Source: Actinocatenispora comari
Lineage (GTDB): Bacteria > Actinomycetota > Actinomycetes > Mycobacteriales > Micromonosporaceae
Length of the DNA stretch: 64,000 nt
Direction: 5' to 3'
Assembly: GCF_017312725.1 (NCBI RefSeq)
Contig: NZ_BOPO01000133.1
Location: 1-64,000 of the forward strand
Part shown: positions 17,916 to 26,333 of the stretch, one piece after another
How the letters are laid out: the number at the start of each line of letters is the position of its first letter
Position numbering within the stretch: position 1 is the first letter of the stretch
The notes under the pieces: generated by a model
What the model was told of the DNA's origin: nothing
Seen by the model: only the letters and a program-made list of their open reading frames with translations
Database searches by the model: none
Position numbers and translations under genes: made by a program

Positions 17916-19166
17916 TTACCAGTTGGGTTGGGTGGGGGTGGGCGGGAGGGGGGTTTGGGGGGTGTGGATGACGTAGGTGGTGCCGCCGGAGGTGGTGAGC
18001 CAGGCGGATTCGAACTCGGCGCGACCGACGGTCTTGCGGACGGCGGAGTCGGAGGCGGAGTACGGGTCGTTGAGGACCGGGCTGCCGTCGGCGGCGAAGC
18101 CGGCGAGCACCATCAGATGGCCGTTCGTGCCGTAGTCGAGCCCGGGGATCTCCCCCTTCTTGAACGACGCCGACAGCACCAGCGGGATCCCCGCCTGGAT
18201 GAACAGCTCCGCCTCGGCCAGCGACCGTAGCCGGGTCACGAACGTCGACAGCCCACCGAACCGGGCCGCGTACGCGGTGTTGAACGGCCAGTTCCCGCAC
18301 CCGGTGTACCGGTAGTCGTAGACGTTGCGGGCCGCGTGGTCCACCCACGGGTCGGCGTAGCTCGGGTCCACCCAGGCGTAGTCGTCGGCCGTCGGCCCGG
18401 TGCCCCAGTACGCGACGACCATCGACGTCGAGGTCGGGCTGCACCAGGCCTCGCCGCCGCCGTCCCACTGCGGGTACTGCCCGGAGTGGATCTCCTGCGA
18501 GTACGGCGGCACGTCCAGGACGGTGCCGGCCGCGGCGCCGGGCTCGCTCGCGGTGGGTTTGCTGCTCGGCAGCGCGGACGCCACCGCGCCGATCGACCGT
18601 ACCGCCGGGGCGTCGGTGCCGCCGGCCGGCCGGTACAGGGTGAGGCGCAGCTGCCAGCTGGTCAGCGTCACGCCCGAGGCGGCGACGAACGTGTCGACGT
18701 CGACGTCACCGGTGGCGTCGGACTGGCCGCCGACCGAGGTGCGGTGCAGCGACGTGTCGTCGGCGCACCACCGGCCCAGCACGTACCAGCCGGTGTTGGG
18801 GCCGCGCATCTCGACCTGCAGCCAGCTGCCGCCCGGGGTGTCGGCGTTCCAGGAGCCGATCAGTTGGGTGAGGCCGAAGCCGGGGTCGACCGACGGCGAC
18901 GTCCACTGTCCGTACTCGTAGGTCGCGGTCCCGCCGTACGGGTCGGTGTAGTCGACGGTGCCGATCGGCGTGCCGAGCACGATCGCGCCGCTCTCGACCG
19001 TGGTGCCGGCCGCGGTACCCGTGCCCAGTTCGGTACCGGACCAGGCGTGGTAGGCGATGTTGCGGGTGTCCGAGCGGGGCTTGCCGCCGGTCGCGTACGC
19101 CGGGTCGGCGCCGACGACGCCGAGCGCGAGTGCGGCACCACCGGCCAGCACGGTCCGTCGCTTCAT
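17916..19166 (-). CDS. Secreted C39-family-like cysteine peptidase
   Basis: 416 residues with a twin-Arg type signal (MKRRTVLAGGAALALG, cleavage after AYA). Residues about 40-200 form a beta-rich domain; the C-terminal part is a papain-like C39_2 peptidase: Gln/Cys region EAWCSPTSTSMVVAYWG with Cys near 237, and the His in NGHLMVLAGF near 348. Such enzymes act outside the cell on peptides or cell-wall bridges. GGAGGAAAG precedes ATG 19166. It is encoded convergent to ssrA and is probably monocistronic. The peptidase assignment is firm, the substrate unknown. Confidence 0.88.
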   Translation of the reverse strand: MKRRTVLAGGAALALGVVGADPAYATGGKPRSDTRNIAYHAWSGTELGTGTAAGTTVESGAIVLGTPIGTVDYTDPYGGTATYEYGQWTSPSVDPGFGLTQLIGSWNADTPGGSWLQVEMRGPNTGWYVLGRWCADDTSLHRTSVGGQSDATGDVDVDTFVAASGVTLTSWQLRLTLYRPAGGTDAPAVRSIGAVASALPSSKPTASEPGAAAGTVLDVPPYSQEIHSGQYPQWDGGGEAWCSPTSTSMVVAYWGTGPTADDYAWVDPSYADPWVDHAARNVYDYRYTGCGNWPFNTAYAARFGGLSTFVTRLRSLAEAELFIQAGIPLVLSASFKKGEIPGLDYGTNGHLMVLAGFAADGSPVLNDPYSASDSAVRKTVGRAEFESAWLTTSGGTTYVIHTPQTPLPPTPTQPNW

Positions 19167-19309
19167 GGCACTTTCCTCCGCCCAGAGTTGGTGCTTCGGA
19201 ATATTTGCACCAAACGGTAGCGGATCGCATCGCCGCTGGCTAGAGCGTGTCGTCCGGGTCCGTACGGGCGGAACCGGGCCGGCCGGGGACCCCCGACTCC
19301 CGACTGATT

Positions 19310-19334
19310 TTTACAAACATCACTTGTGTAAACT
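19310..19334 (+). promoter_or_regulatory. Inverted repeat with embedded -10 before the 154-aa membrane protein
   Basis: TTTACA (19310-19315) and TGTAAA (19327-19332) form an inverted repeat with 11-bp spacing, also readable as ACAA/TTGT. TAAACT (19329-19334), a good -10 element, overlaps the right arm. Candidate repressor site in an AT-rich island of this GC-rich DNA. Confidence 0.5.
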
Positions 19335-19346
19335 CGGTCGCATGGG

Positions 19347-19811
19347 ATGGACATCGAGGGACGGCGCGCCGATCGGCGGCCGATCGTGAGCGGGCTGGCG
19401 GCGCTCGGCGTCGCGGTGACGTTCACCTGGCTGGGCATGGTGCTGGCGATCTCGTTCCTGGAGGCGCCGCTGAAGTTCCGGGCACCGGACGTGACGCTGC
19501 GGGTCGGCCTGGGCATCGGCCGGATCGTGTTCCGCGCGCTGAACGTCGCCGAGGCCGCGTTCGCGGTGCTGGTACTGGTCGCGGCCGGTTTCGGCGGTCT
19601 GCCGGCGCCGGCGGTCGCGCTGCTCGTGGCGGCGGCGGTACTGCTGGTGGGGCAGCTGGCGCTGGTCCGTCCACGGCTGACCCGGCGCTCGAACGCCGTC
19701 CTGGCCGGCGAGGACGCGCCGCGCTCGCACGCGCACTACGCGTACGTCGCGCTGGAGTCGGCGAAGGTGCTCGCGCTGGTGGTCGGTGGCGCCCTCACCC
19801 TGGCCGGCTGA
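19347..19811 (+). CDS. Small four-helix membrane protein
   Basis: 154 residues with four hydrophobic segments (GLAALGVAVTFTWLGMVLAI, the loop LEAPLKFRAPDVTLRVGL, then FRALNVAEAAFAVLVLVAAG, PAVALLVAAAVLLVGQLAL and a last helix at the C-terminus). The segment LEAPLKFRAP recurs in many uncharacterised actinobacterial and proteobacterial membrane proteins; no function is known to me. ATG 19347 has no clear ribosome binding site and lies about 13 bases after a -10-like TAAACT, so initiation could be nearly leaderless. Convergent with the DedA gene. Confidence 0.75.
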   Translation: MDIEGRRADRRPIVSGLAALGVAVTFTWLGMVLAISFLEAPLKFRAPDVTLRVGLGIGRIVFRALNVAEAAFAVLVLVAAGFGGLPAPAVALLVAAAVLLVGQLALVRPRLTRRSNAVLAGEDAPRSHAHYAYVALESAKVLALVVGGALTLAG

Positions 19812-19860
19812 ACCGCCCGGGCACGGCACGGTACGGCGACGAGCCTGTCGCCGTACCGCC

Positions 19861-20520
19861 TCAGTCGCGCTTGGCGGGAGCGAGGGGCTCGGTGGGCTCG
19901 TGCTCCGGCTCGGCGGCGGGGATCGCCCGGGCCCGGTGCCGGACCACCAGCGCGGTCACCACCCCGCCGAGCACCACGACGGCCAGCAGCGCCCAGGAGA
20001 AGTCCTTCAGCCAGCGCTCCGCGGCCCGGCCGAGGAAGTAGATGACCGCCGTCGTGCCGCCCGCCCAGAACACCCCGCCACCGGCGTTGGCCAGCAGGAA
20101 CTTCCAGTACGGCATGCGCAGCGAGCCGGCGATCGGGCCGGCCAGGATGCGCAGCAGCGCGACGAACCGGCCGAAGAACACCGCCCAGACGCCGTGCCGG
20201 TGGAACGTCCGCCGGGCCCGGTCGATCTTGTCCGGACCGAGGTGCCTCGGGAACCGCAGGCCGAGCCGATCGAACACCGCCTGTCCGCCGCGCCGGCCGA
20301 TCCAGTACCCGATCGAGTCGCCGATGATCGCCCCGGCCGCGGCGGAGATCCCGACCCCCCAGGGTGAGACGGCCCCGGTGGCGGCCAGCAGCGACGCGCT
20401 GACCAGCGCCACCTCGCCGGGCAGCGGAATGCCCATCGACTCGATGCCGATGACCGCGAGCAGCAGCAGGTACACGGCGATCGGGGGAATCGTGCCGAGC
20501 CACGCTTCCACACCGTGCAC
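19861..20520 (-). CDS. DedA-family membrane protein
   Basis: 219 residues, the usual length. DedA proteins are now thought to move lipid carriers such as undecaprenyl phosphate or phospholipids across the membrane. Conserved segments are present: PLPGEVALVSASLLAATG, GAIIGDSIGYWIGRRGG, and FGRFVALLRILAGPIAGSLRM with the family's FxR and G residues. GTG 20520 is chosen because GGAGGTG precedes it by 7 bases; the longer open frame to 20592 lacks hydrophobic sequence. No operon partner is evident. Confidence 0.93.
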   Translation of the reverse strand: MHGVEAWLGTIPPIAVYLLLLAVIGIESMGIPLPGEVALVSASLLAATGAVSPWGVGISAAAGAIIGDSIGYWIGRRGGQAVFDRLGLRFPRHLGPDKIDRARRTFHRHGVWAVFFGRFVALLRILAGPIAGSLRMPYWKFLLANAGGGVFWAGGTTAVIYFLGRAAERWLKDFSWALLAVVVLGGVVTALVVRHRARAIPAAEPEHEPTEPLAPAKRD

Positions 20521-20697
20521 CGCCGCACCTCCAGGTCGTCCCCCTCGGTGCGCCGCCGCTGCCTCCGCTCGACCGAGCGGGCCGGCGACCACCGCTGGGA
20601 AAACCCTAGGCGGCGGTCGCCAGCGGTGTCATCCCACCTTGGAAGGTCCCGGCCGACCCGGTTCTCCATCCTTCGAATGAGTCGCGGCCGCGGCGGC

Positions 20698-21135
20698 TCA
20701 GGGTTTCGCCCGAGGGCGGGAGGGCGCGGACGCGTCGGTGCGCCGGTGGCGCCGGCGCAGGACGGCGAGGGCGGCGGTGACCAACCAGACCGCGGCGAGG
20801 GTGACGGCGAGGCCGAGCGGGTAGTCCAGCGGCAGCGCGGACGGGTTGGTCGTCCGGTGGCCGAACCCGAGCACGGTCGGCAGGAACGCGAGGACCACGG
20901 CACCGGTGACGATCAGGCCGCCGCGGACCACCGGGTACAGGTCGGCGGGAACCACGCGGCGGGCCAGCACCGCGACCAGCAGCGCCAGCGGGGCCAGCAG
21001 CAGGTCGTGGCCGAGGATCGCGACCACGGCGAACAGCCCGACCGAGACCGGCCGGGACTCGGTCGCGAGCCCCAGCGCGCCGTAGCCGACGCCGGCGAGG
21101 CCGAGCGCCACGAGGGCGGCGCGGACCGCTCTCAT
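20698..21135 (-). CDS. Four-helix membrane protein, last gene of the operon
   Basis: 145 residues with four predicted helices (ALVALGLAGVGYGALGL, LFAVVAILGHDLLLAPLALLV, GGLIVTGAVVLAFLPTVLG, LAVTLAAVWLVTAALAVL). It starts at ATG 21135, overlapping the stop of the molybdopterin oxidoreductase gene by four bases, so it is translationally coupled to it. I do not recognise a named family; by context it may support the membrane-anchored oxidoreductase. Confidence 0.8.
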   Translation of the reverse strand: MRAVRAALVALGLAGVGYGALGLATESRPVSVGLFAVVAILGHDLLLAPLALLVAVLARRVVPADLYPVVRGGLIVTGAVVLAFLPTVLGFGHRTTNPSALPLDYPLGLAVTLAAVWLVTAALAVLRRRHRRTDASAPSRPRAKP

Positions 21136-22349
21136 GGCAGTACCACCAGGTGCTCGACCCACTTGGTCTGCAGCACGCCGGGCAGGTTGGGCGCGATCAC
21201 CCGGCACGGGTAGCCGTGGTCGAGGTCGAGTTCGGCGCCGTTGAGCCGCAGCGCGAGCAGGCTGCGCGGATCGCGACAGTGCGCGGCCGGCAGCGTCGCC
21301 GCCCGGTACAGGCCGCCGCGCTGCGCCGAGGACACCCGCAGCCGGCTGCCCGGCGGCGCGCCGACGAGCGCGAGCAGGTGCCGGATCGGTACGCCGGTCC
21401 AGTGCCCGGTGGCGCTCCAGCCCTCGACGCAGGCGATCGGCAGCGCGACGGTGCGCTGCGGCAGGGCGGTCAGCTCGGCGAGCGTCAGGGTGCGCGGGCG
21501 CGGCCCGTCGATGCGCAGCCGGTACCGGTCGTCGGCCCGGCTGACGCCCGCCTCCACGGCCGACTTGTTCACCGGCAGGTGCTGCGGGCCGATGTCCGGC
21601 CGGCGCGGCGCGAGCAGGTCCAGCCGGGACAGCGGCCGTACGGTCTGGCCGACGGAGACGAGCGTGACCACGCCGACCGCCGCACCGACCGCGCTGAGCA
21701 CCCCGCGCCGCCGCACCGCGTGCCCGCCACCAGGATCGGCCGGGTGGCGGGCGAGCGCGGTGCGTACGGTCGGGAGCTGGACCGCGATGTGCACCAGCAA
21801 CGCGCCGATCGCGATCCACGCCAGCCAGTGGTGCGCCACGGTGAAGAAGAACGGCATCGGCGGGTACCACCGGGCGATGTTCAGGATGCCGGTGGTGACC
21901 TGTGCCAGCGCCGCGCCGATCAGCACGAACACCGACAGCCGGGACAGCAGGTGGGCCAGGTTGCGCACCGGCGGCCACTCGAACAGCTTCGGGTAGACCG
22001 ACCACAGCTTCGCCAGCAGGATCGGTACGGTGGCGATGCCGGTCGCGACGTGCACGCCCTGGGTGACGCGGTACAGCTGGGTCGGTGTCGACGGCCAGTC
22101 GAACCAGCCCGGCGGGTGCTGGATCAGGTGCGAGACCAGCCCGGTGGCGAAGCAGACCGGGAACGTGACCGCGAGCGCGATGCCCAGCCACGAGGTGACC
22201 CGGGTCGACCGCAGCGACGAACCGAACACCGGCAACCGGTCGCGCACCAGCGCCCCGATCGTGGCCGCCCGCCGTCGGACCGGGCGGGGCAGCAGCGCGA
22301 CCGGGTCGGCCGTCCAGAGCCGCCTCAGCCGGTCAGCTCGGCGAACCAT
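21132..22349 (-). CDS. Molybdopterin-dependent oxidoreductase fused to a cytochrome-b-like membrane domain
   Basis: 405 residues. The N-terminal half has about four membrane helices with several His residues suited to heme binding (GIALAVTFPVCFATGLVSHLI, QGVHVATGIATVPILLAKLW, AHHWLAWIAIGALLVHIAV). The C-terminal half is a sulfite-oxidase-fold molybdopterin domain with the Mo-ligand Cys in PIACVEGWSATGHWTGVPI and the closing GYPCRVIAPNLPGVLQTKWVEHL. It thus resembles a YedY catalytic unit and YedZ-type electron donor in one chain. Start ATG 22349 overlaps the methyltransferase gene by 25 bases. Substrate unknown. Confidence 0.88.
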   Translation of the reverse strand: MVRRADRLRRLWTADPVALLPRPVRRRAATIGALVRDRLPVFGSSLRSTRVTSWLGIALAVTFPVCFATGLVSHLIQHPPGWFDWPSTPTQLYRVTQGVHVATGIATVPILLAKLWSVYPKLFEWPPVRNLAHLLSRLSVFVLIGAALAQVTTGILNIARWYPPMPFFFTVAHHWLAWIAIGALLVHIAVQLPTVRTALARHPADPGGGHAVRRRGVLSAVGAAVGVVTLVSVGQTVRPLSRLDLLAPRRPDIGPQHLPVNKSAVEAGVSRADDRYRLRIDGPRPRTLTLAELTALPQRTVALPIACVEGWSATGHWTGVPIRHLLALVGAPPGSRLRVSSAQRGGLYRAATLPAAHCRDPRSLLALRLNGAELDLDHGYPCRVIAPNLPGVLQTKWVEHLVVLP

Positions 22350-23038
22350 CGCCCACCCTCCGTCCACTGTGTACGGACGTGCAGCCCGGCCGTGGCGGCG
22401 GTGCCGGCCAGCGCGTCCACCGCCAGGTACGCCCAGCGGAACGGGGCGCTGCAGCGTTCCCCGTCGCGCAGCCGGAGCGCCGCGGTCCCGCTGCCCGACC
22501 CGGGCGCCCCGACCTCGACCAGTACCGTCCCGCCGGGTGCGAGCAGTTCCCGGCAGCGTCGCAGCAGCCGTACCGGGTCGGCGCCGATGCCGATGTTGCC
22601 GTCGGCCAGCAGCACGTGCTGCCAGCGGCCGCGGCCGGGCAGCCGGCCGAACACCGACCGGCGCAGGGCGATCCCGCCGCGGGCGCGGACCAGCGCGACC
22701 GCGGCCGGGGCGATGTCGACGCCGAGCGCGGGTACGCCGGTGGCGGCCACGGCGAGGGTGAACCGGCCCGGGCCACACCCGACGTCCAGGGTGGCTCCGG
22801 TGCACCGGTCGACGAGCGCCCGGTCCGTCTCGCTCGGCGCCGCGCACCAGGTGGCGAGGTCCACTGTGGATGGTGTCGGACCGGTCGTGCCCGGGGGAGC
22901 GGCGGTCGACACCGAGTCGGCGGCCGGGTGCGCGGTCAGCGTCGCCGGTGCGCCGGCCACGTGCCGGGCCAGTGCGGCGTCGTACATCGCGACCGGGCTG
23001 TGGCCGGCCCCGGCGGTGTCCAACGAGACCGCGGTCAT
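22325..23038 (-). CDS. Class I SAM-dependent methyltransferase
   Basis: 237 residues. The SAM-binding motif LDVGCGPGRFTLAVAATG lies about residue 85, followed by GVDIAPAAVALVRARGG and the post-motif LLADGNIGIGADPVRLLRRC. Substrate unknown. Unusually, the N-terminal 70 residues precede the motif and may recognise the substrate. ATG 23038 overlaps the stop of the DUF2064 gene by four bases. The gene is the third of five tightly coupled genes with two glycosyltransferase-like proteins, suggesting a modified sugar or glycolipid product. Confidence 0.88.
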   Translation of the reverse strand: MTAVSLDTAGAGHSPVAMYDAALARHVAGAPATLTAHPAADSVSTAAPPGTTGPTPSTVDLATWCAAPSETDRALVDRCTGATLDVGCGPGRFTLAVAATGVPALGVDIAPAAVALVRARGGIALRRSVFGRLPGRGRWQHVLLADGNIGIGADPVRLLRRCRELLAPGGTVLVEVGAPGSGSGTAALRLRDGERCSAPFRWAYLAVDALAGTAATAGLHVRTQWTEGGRWFAELTG

Positions 23039-23724
23039 GCCGGCACCTCCGTCGCGGACCGCCCCGAGCCCACGGGGGCGGTGGTGTCCAGCTCCGCGGC
23101 GACGGTGGCGGCGAACCGGCCGGCCGGGCAGGACGGTGCGACCGCGCGGGCGTCGGCGGCGGTGTCCACGTCGCGCAGCGTCTCCAGCGATGCCACCCGA
23201 AGACCGCGGCGGTGCAACGCGGCGAGCGTCGCGGCACCGGTGTCCGACGTGGACATCGGTACTCCCCGCAGCGCCACCGCGTCCGCCGGCCGGCGCAGCC
23301 CCAGCAGCCACCAGCCGCCGTCCGCGGCGGGCCCCAGTACCGCGTCGGCGGTGCGCAGCGCGTCGCGCGCCGCGGTCAGCTGCGCCACCCGCACCTGCGG
23401 GGTGTCCATGCCGACCAGTACCGCGGCGGTGTCCGGCCTCGCGGTGTCGGTGAACGCGTGCACCAGCCGCTCGGCAAGCCCGTCCCCGCGCTGCGGTACG
23501 ACCGGGAACCGGGCCGCGTGCGGTACCGGATGGTCCGGGTGCGGTTCGCCGGCGGCGACCAGGGTGCGCCGGTCGGCGGGCGTCGCCGACACGGTGGCGA
23601 GCGTGTCGTCCAGTGCCGCGGCGGCGATCCGGGCCGCCTGCGTCGGCGTCGCGGGCGGGCACAGCCGGGTCTTCACCCGTCCCGGCGCCGGCCACTTCGC
23701 GATCACCAGCAGCTGTGTCCTCAT
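23035..23724 (-). CDS. DUF2064 / TIGR04282 glycosyltransferase-like protein
   Basis: 229 residues with the GT-A fold of the DUF2064 family: IAKWPAPGRVKTRLCPP at the start (nucleotide-binding loop), GDGLAERLVHAF, VGMDTPQV in place of a DxD region, and LGPAADGGWWLLGL, the most conserved block. These proteins resemble nucleotidyltransferases of the MobA/cofC type as much as glycosyltransferases, so the reaction is uncertain. ATG 23724 overlaps the upstream GT2 gene by four bases. Confidence 0.9.
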   Translation of the reverse strand: MRTQLLVIAKWPAPGRVKTRLCPPATPTQAARIAAAALDDTLATVSATPADRRTLVAAGEPHPDHPVPHAARFPVVPQRGDGLAERLVHAFTDTARPDTAAVLVGMDTPQVRVAQLTAARDALRTADAVLGPAADGGWWLLGLRRPADAVALRGVPMSTSDTGAATLAALHRRGLRVASLETLRDVDTAADARAVAPSCPAGRFAATVAAELDTTAPVGSGRSATEVPA

Positions 23725-24395
23725 CGGACACCCCCGGCCGGCAGGGCGCGCATGATCCGGCGCATGTCGCGGGCCGCTCGGGCGGTGCCGAGCACGGTAC
23801 CGGTCACCTTCGACCGGGTACCGGCGGCGCGAGGTCGGTAGTCCACCTCGATCTCGCGCAGCTGCCACCCGGCGGCTGCCGCGCGCAGCACCATCTCCAG
23901 CGGGTACCCGAAGCGGCGGTCGGTCAGGCCGAGCGACAGCAGTGGCCGCCGCCAGCCGGCGCGCATCGGGCCGAGATCGCGCAGCGGCACCCGGTACCGC
24001 CGGCGCAGCCGCCGTGCCAGCACGGCGTTGGCGAACCGGGCATGGGTCGGCCAGGCGGACCGGTCGGTGGGTACCCGGCGGCCGAGGACGAGATCGGCGG
24101 TGTGGTCCAGCAGCGGGGCGAGCAACTCGGGCAGCTGTGCCGGATCGCAGGAGCCGTCCGCGTCGGCGAAGCAGACGATCTCGGCGGTGGACGCGCACAG
24201 CCCGGCGTGCGCGGCGGCGCCGAACCCGCGACGCGGTACCGGCACCACGACGGCGCCGTGCTCGCGGGCCACCTCCGCCGAGGAGTCGGTCGAGCCGTTG
24301 TCCGCCACGATCGCGGTACAGCCGGGTGGGATCCGGGACAGCACCCAGGGCAGCGCCGCCGCCTCGTTCAGGCAGGGCAGGATGACGTCGGTCAT
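23721..24395 (-). CDS. Family 2 glycosyltransferase
   Basis: 224 residues, first gene of the operon running down to 20698. GT-A features: VILPCLNEAAALPWVL, VADNGSTDSSAEVA for the nucleotide, and the metal-binding DxD in CFADADGSCDP. It resembles short dolichyl-phosphate-mannose-synthase-like enzymes without membrane helices. The promoter lies in the 132-bp gap shared with the divergent membrane protein gene. The conserved order GT2-DUF2064-methyltransferase-molybdoenzyme suggests a single pathway. Confidence 0.92.
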   Translation of the reverse strand: MTDVILPCLNEAAALPWVLSRIPPGCTAIVADNGSTDSSAEVAREHGAVVVPVPRRGFGAAAHAGLCASTAEIVCFADADGSCDPAQLPELLAPLLDHTADLVLGRRVPTDRSAWPTHARFANAVLARRLRRRYRVPLRDLGPMRAGWRRPLLSLGLTDRRFGYPLEMVLRAAAAGWQLREIEVDYRPRAAGTRSKVTGTVLGTARAARDMRRIMRALPAGGVR

Positions 24396-24455
24396 GCCGA
24401 GAACCTAGGCACACCGGCGGTTCGGTGACCCTTACGGCTTTGTGACGCGATGGCC

Positions 24456-24471
24456 CGGTTCTTACGAACCG
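24456..24471. promoter_or_regulatory. Palindrome between divergent operons
   Basis: CGGTTC and GAACCG flank TTAC to form a 16-bp inverted repeat in the gap between the GT2 operon and the membrane protein/two-component operon. Candidate site for a regulator of both, possibly the adjacent response regulator. Confidence 0.45.
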
Positions 24472-24527
24472 CGAACGTCGCCGGCCGGCACATGAGGATC
24501 GCCCGCCCGGTCGGTTAGCGTCGGTGC

Positions 24528-26333
24528 GTGAGCAGTGCCGCACCGAAACCGGGCCGGGAGTCGGGAACCCGCGTCGGGGTCCTGGCCCCCGCCCCGGACC
24601 GCGTCGATGCCGCACCGGCGCGGCGTACCGGTCGATGGCCGCGGGCGCTGGTTCCGCTCGCGGTGGCCGGCGCGCTGGTGCTGGGCTGCCACCTGGCCGG
24701 GGTGCGGATCGCGGGGTCGCTGCACCTCGGCCAGACGTACCCGATCGCCGGGTCCTGGCGATCCTCGGTGACCGGCTGGCTCGCGGTACCGGTCGCGGCC
24801 GCGGCGCTGGCGTACTGGGGTTGGCCGCGGCTCGTGCTCCGGCTGCGCTGGCGGCCGCTGCTGGCACTGTCCACTGTGGTCGCCGCCGGCTGGTCGGTGG
24901 CGCTGGCGCTGGTGGACGGGCCGGCCGGGCTGACCGCGCCGCTCGCCCCGTACCAGCAGTACCCGCACGACGTGTCCCGGGTGACCGACCTCGGCGACTA
25001 CCTCGCCACGTTCGCCCGGCACGTGGTCGATCCCGCCAACGGCCCGGTGTGGGCGGTGCACGTCGGCGGTCACCCGCCCGGCGCGCTCGGCGTGTTCGTG
25101 CTGCTGGACCGGATCGGACTCGGTGGTCTCGGCTGGGCCGCCGCGCTGTGCATCGCCGGCGGCGCCCTCGCGGTGCCCAGCGTGCTCGCGCTGACCCGGT
25201 TGTACGGCGGCCCCGGTGCCGGCCGCCGCGCCGCGCTGTTCGTACCGCTGGCGCCGGCCGCGCTGTGGATCGCGACCAGCGCCGACGCCCTGTTCGCCGG
25301 CGTCGCCGCGGCCGGCCTCTGCGCCCTGGCCTTCGCCACGACAAGCGGTTCGCCTGCGGCCGGCGTGGGCGCCACGACGAGCGGTTCGCCTGCGGCCGGC
25401 GTGCGCACCATGACGAGCGGTTCGCCTGCGGCCGGTGTGGGCGGCCTCGACCTCGCTCCGACGAGCCGTTCGCGTGCGGCCGGCTCCGCTCGTACCGGCG
25501 GCTCCGCTCGTACCGGCGGCTCCGCCCGTGCCGGCGGCTCCGCCCGTGCCGGCGGCTCCGCCCGTACCGGCGGCTCCGCCCGGGCCACGGCCGTTCCGGA
25601 TCGGCGGGCGCGTGCGGCGCTGCTGGCGGTCGTCGGCGGGCTCGCGTTGGGCGGCTGCCTGTTCCTCTCGTACGGCCTCAGCCTGCTCGTGCTCCCGGCG
25701 GTCGCGGTGGTGCTGTTCGCCCCCGCACGGGGGCGTTCGGCCGGCATCGACCGCGGGGACGGCCTCGGGCGAGATCGCCCGAGGTGGCCGACGGCGCTGC
25801 GGGAGCTGCTTGCACCGCACCGGATCCGGCCGTTGCTGATCGGGGCGGCGACGGTGCTGGCGCTGTTGCTCGCGGCCCGGCTCGCCGGCTTCGACTGGTG
25901 GCACGGGCTGTCCCTGGCCGCCGAACGCACCCGTACCGGTGCCCGGTTCGTACACCCGCCGACCGTCTGGCAGGACCGGCCCACCTGGTACTTCCTGCTC
26001 GCGAACCCGGCCGCGCTGGCGGTGGTGCTCGGCCCGGCGACGATCGCCGCGCTGGGCTTCCTGCGCGGCCGGGCGCGATCCGACGCCCGCCGTTCCGGAT
26101 CGCTCCGGCGGTTCCGGTTGCTGGTGTTGCCGGTGGCCGCCGCGCTCGCCGTGCTCGGTGCGTTGCTGTCCGACCTGTCCAAGGGTGAGGTGGAACGCAT
26201 CTACCTTCCGTTCGCGATGCTGATGCTGCCGTTGACGGCGATGCTGCCGATCCGCCGCTACGGCCGGCTGCTGCTCGCGGTACAACTGGGCTGGGCGGTG
26301 CTGATCGCCCTGACGATCGAGACGTGGTGGTGA
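24528..26333 (+). CDS. Polytopic membrane protein, glycosyltransferase-39-like, with a repeat insertion
   Basis: 601 residues with about ten to twelve membrane helices and short loops rich in Arg, resembling actinobacterial GT39/ArnT-like integral membrane proteins (for example RVTDLGDYLATFARHVVDPANGPVWAVHVGGHPPG, an outer loop with conserved His/Asp). Between helices, about residues 270-355, lies an insertion made of three TTSGSPAAGV-type and six SARTGG-type repeats with no counterpart in the rest of the family. GTG 24528 is the start. The response regulator start overlaps its end by 10 bases, so the three genes form an operon. Confidence 0.75.
   Translation: MSSAAPKPGRESGTRVGVLAPAPDRVDAAPARRTGRWPRALVPLAVAGALVLGCHLAGVRIAGSLHLGQTYPIAGSWRSSVTGWLAVPVAAAALAYWGWPRLVLRLRWRPLLALSTVVAAGWSVALALVDGPAGLTAPLAPYQQYPHDVSRVTDLGDYLATFARHVVDPANGPVWAVHVGGHPPGALGVFVLLDRIGLGGLGWAAALCIAGGALAVPSVLALTRLYGGPGAGRRAALFVPLAPAALWIATSADALFAGVAAAGLCALAFATTSGSPAAGVGATTSGSPAAGVRTMTSGSPAAGVGGLDLAPTSRSRAAGSARTGGSARTGGSARAGGSARAGGSARTGGSARATAVPDRRARAALLAVVGGLALGGCLFLSYGLSLLVLPAVAVVLFAPARGRSAGIDRGDGLGRDRPRWPTALRELLAPHRIRPLLIGAATVLALLLAARLAGFDWWHGLSLAAERTRTGARFVHPPTVWQDRPTWYFLLANPAALAVVLGPATIAALGFLRGRARSDARRSGSLRRFRLLVLPVAAALAVLGALLSDLSKGEVERIYLPFAMLMLPLTAMLPIRRYGRLLLAVQLGWAVLIALTIETWW
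25338..25445. repeat. Three tandem 36-bp in-frame repeats
   Basis: Units at 25338, 25374 and 25410, each encoding a 12-residue TTSGSPAAGVGA-like segment inside the membrane protein gene. The copies differ at only a few bases. Confidence 0.85.
25482..25589. repeat. Six tandem 18-bp in-frame repeats
   Basis: Units begin at 25482 and recur every 18 bp to 25589 (GGCTCCGCTCGTACCGGC and variants), encoding the hexapeptide GSARTG. With the preceding 36-bp array they create an 85-residue low-complexity insertion. Confidence 0.88.
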
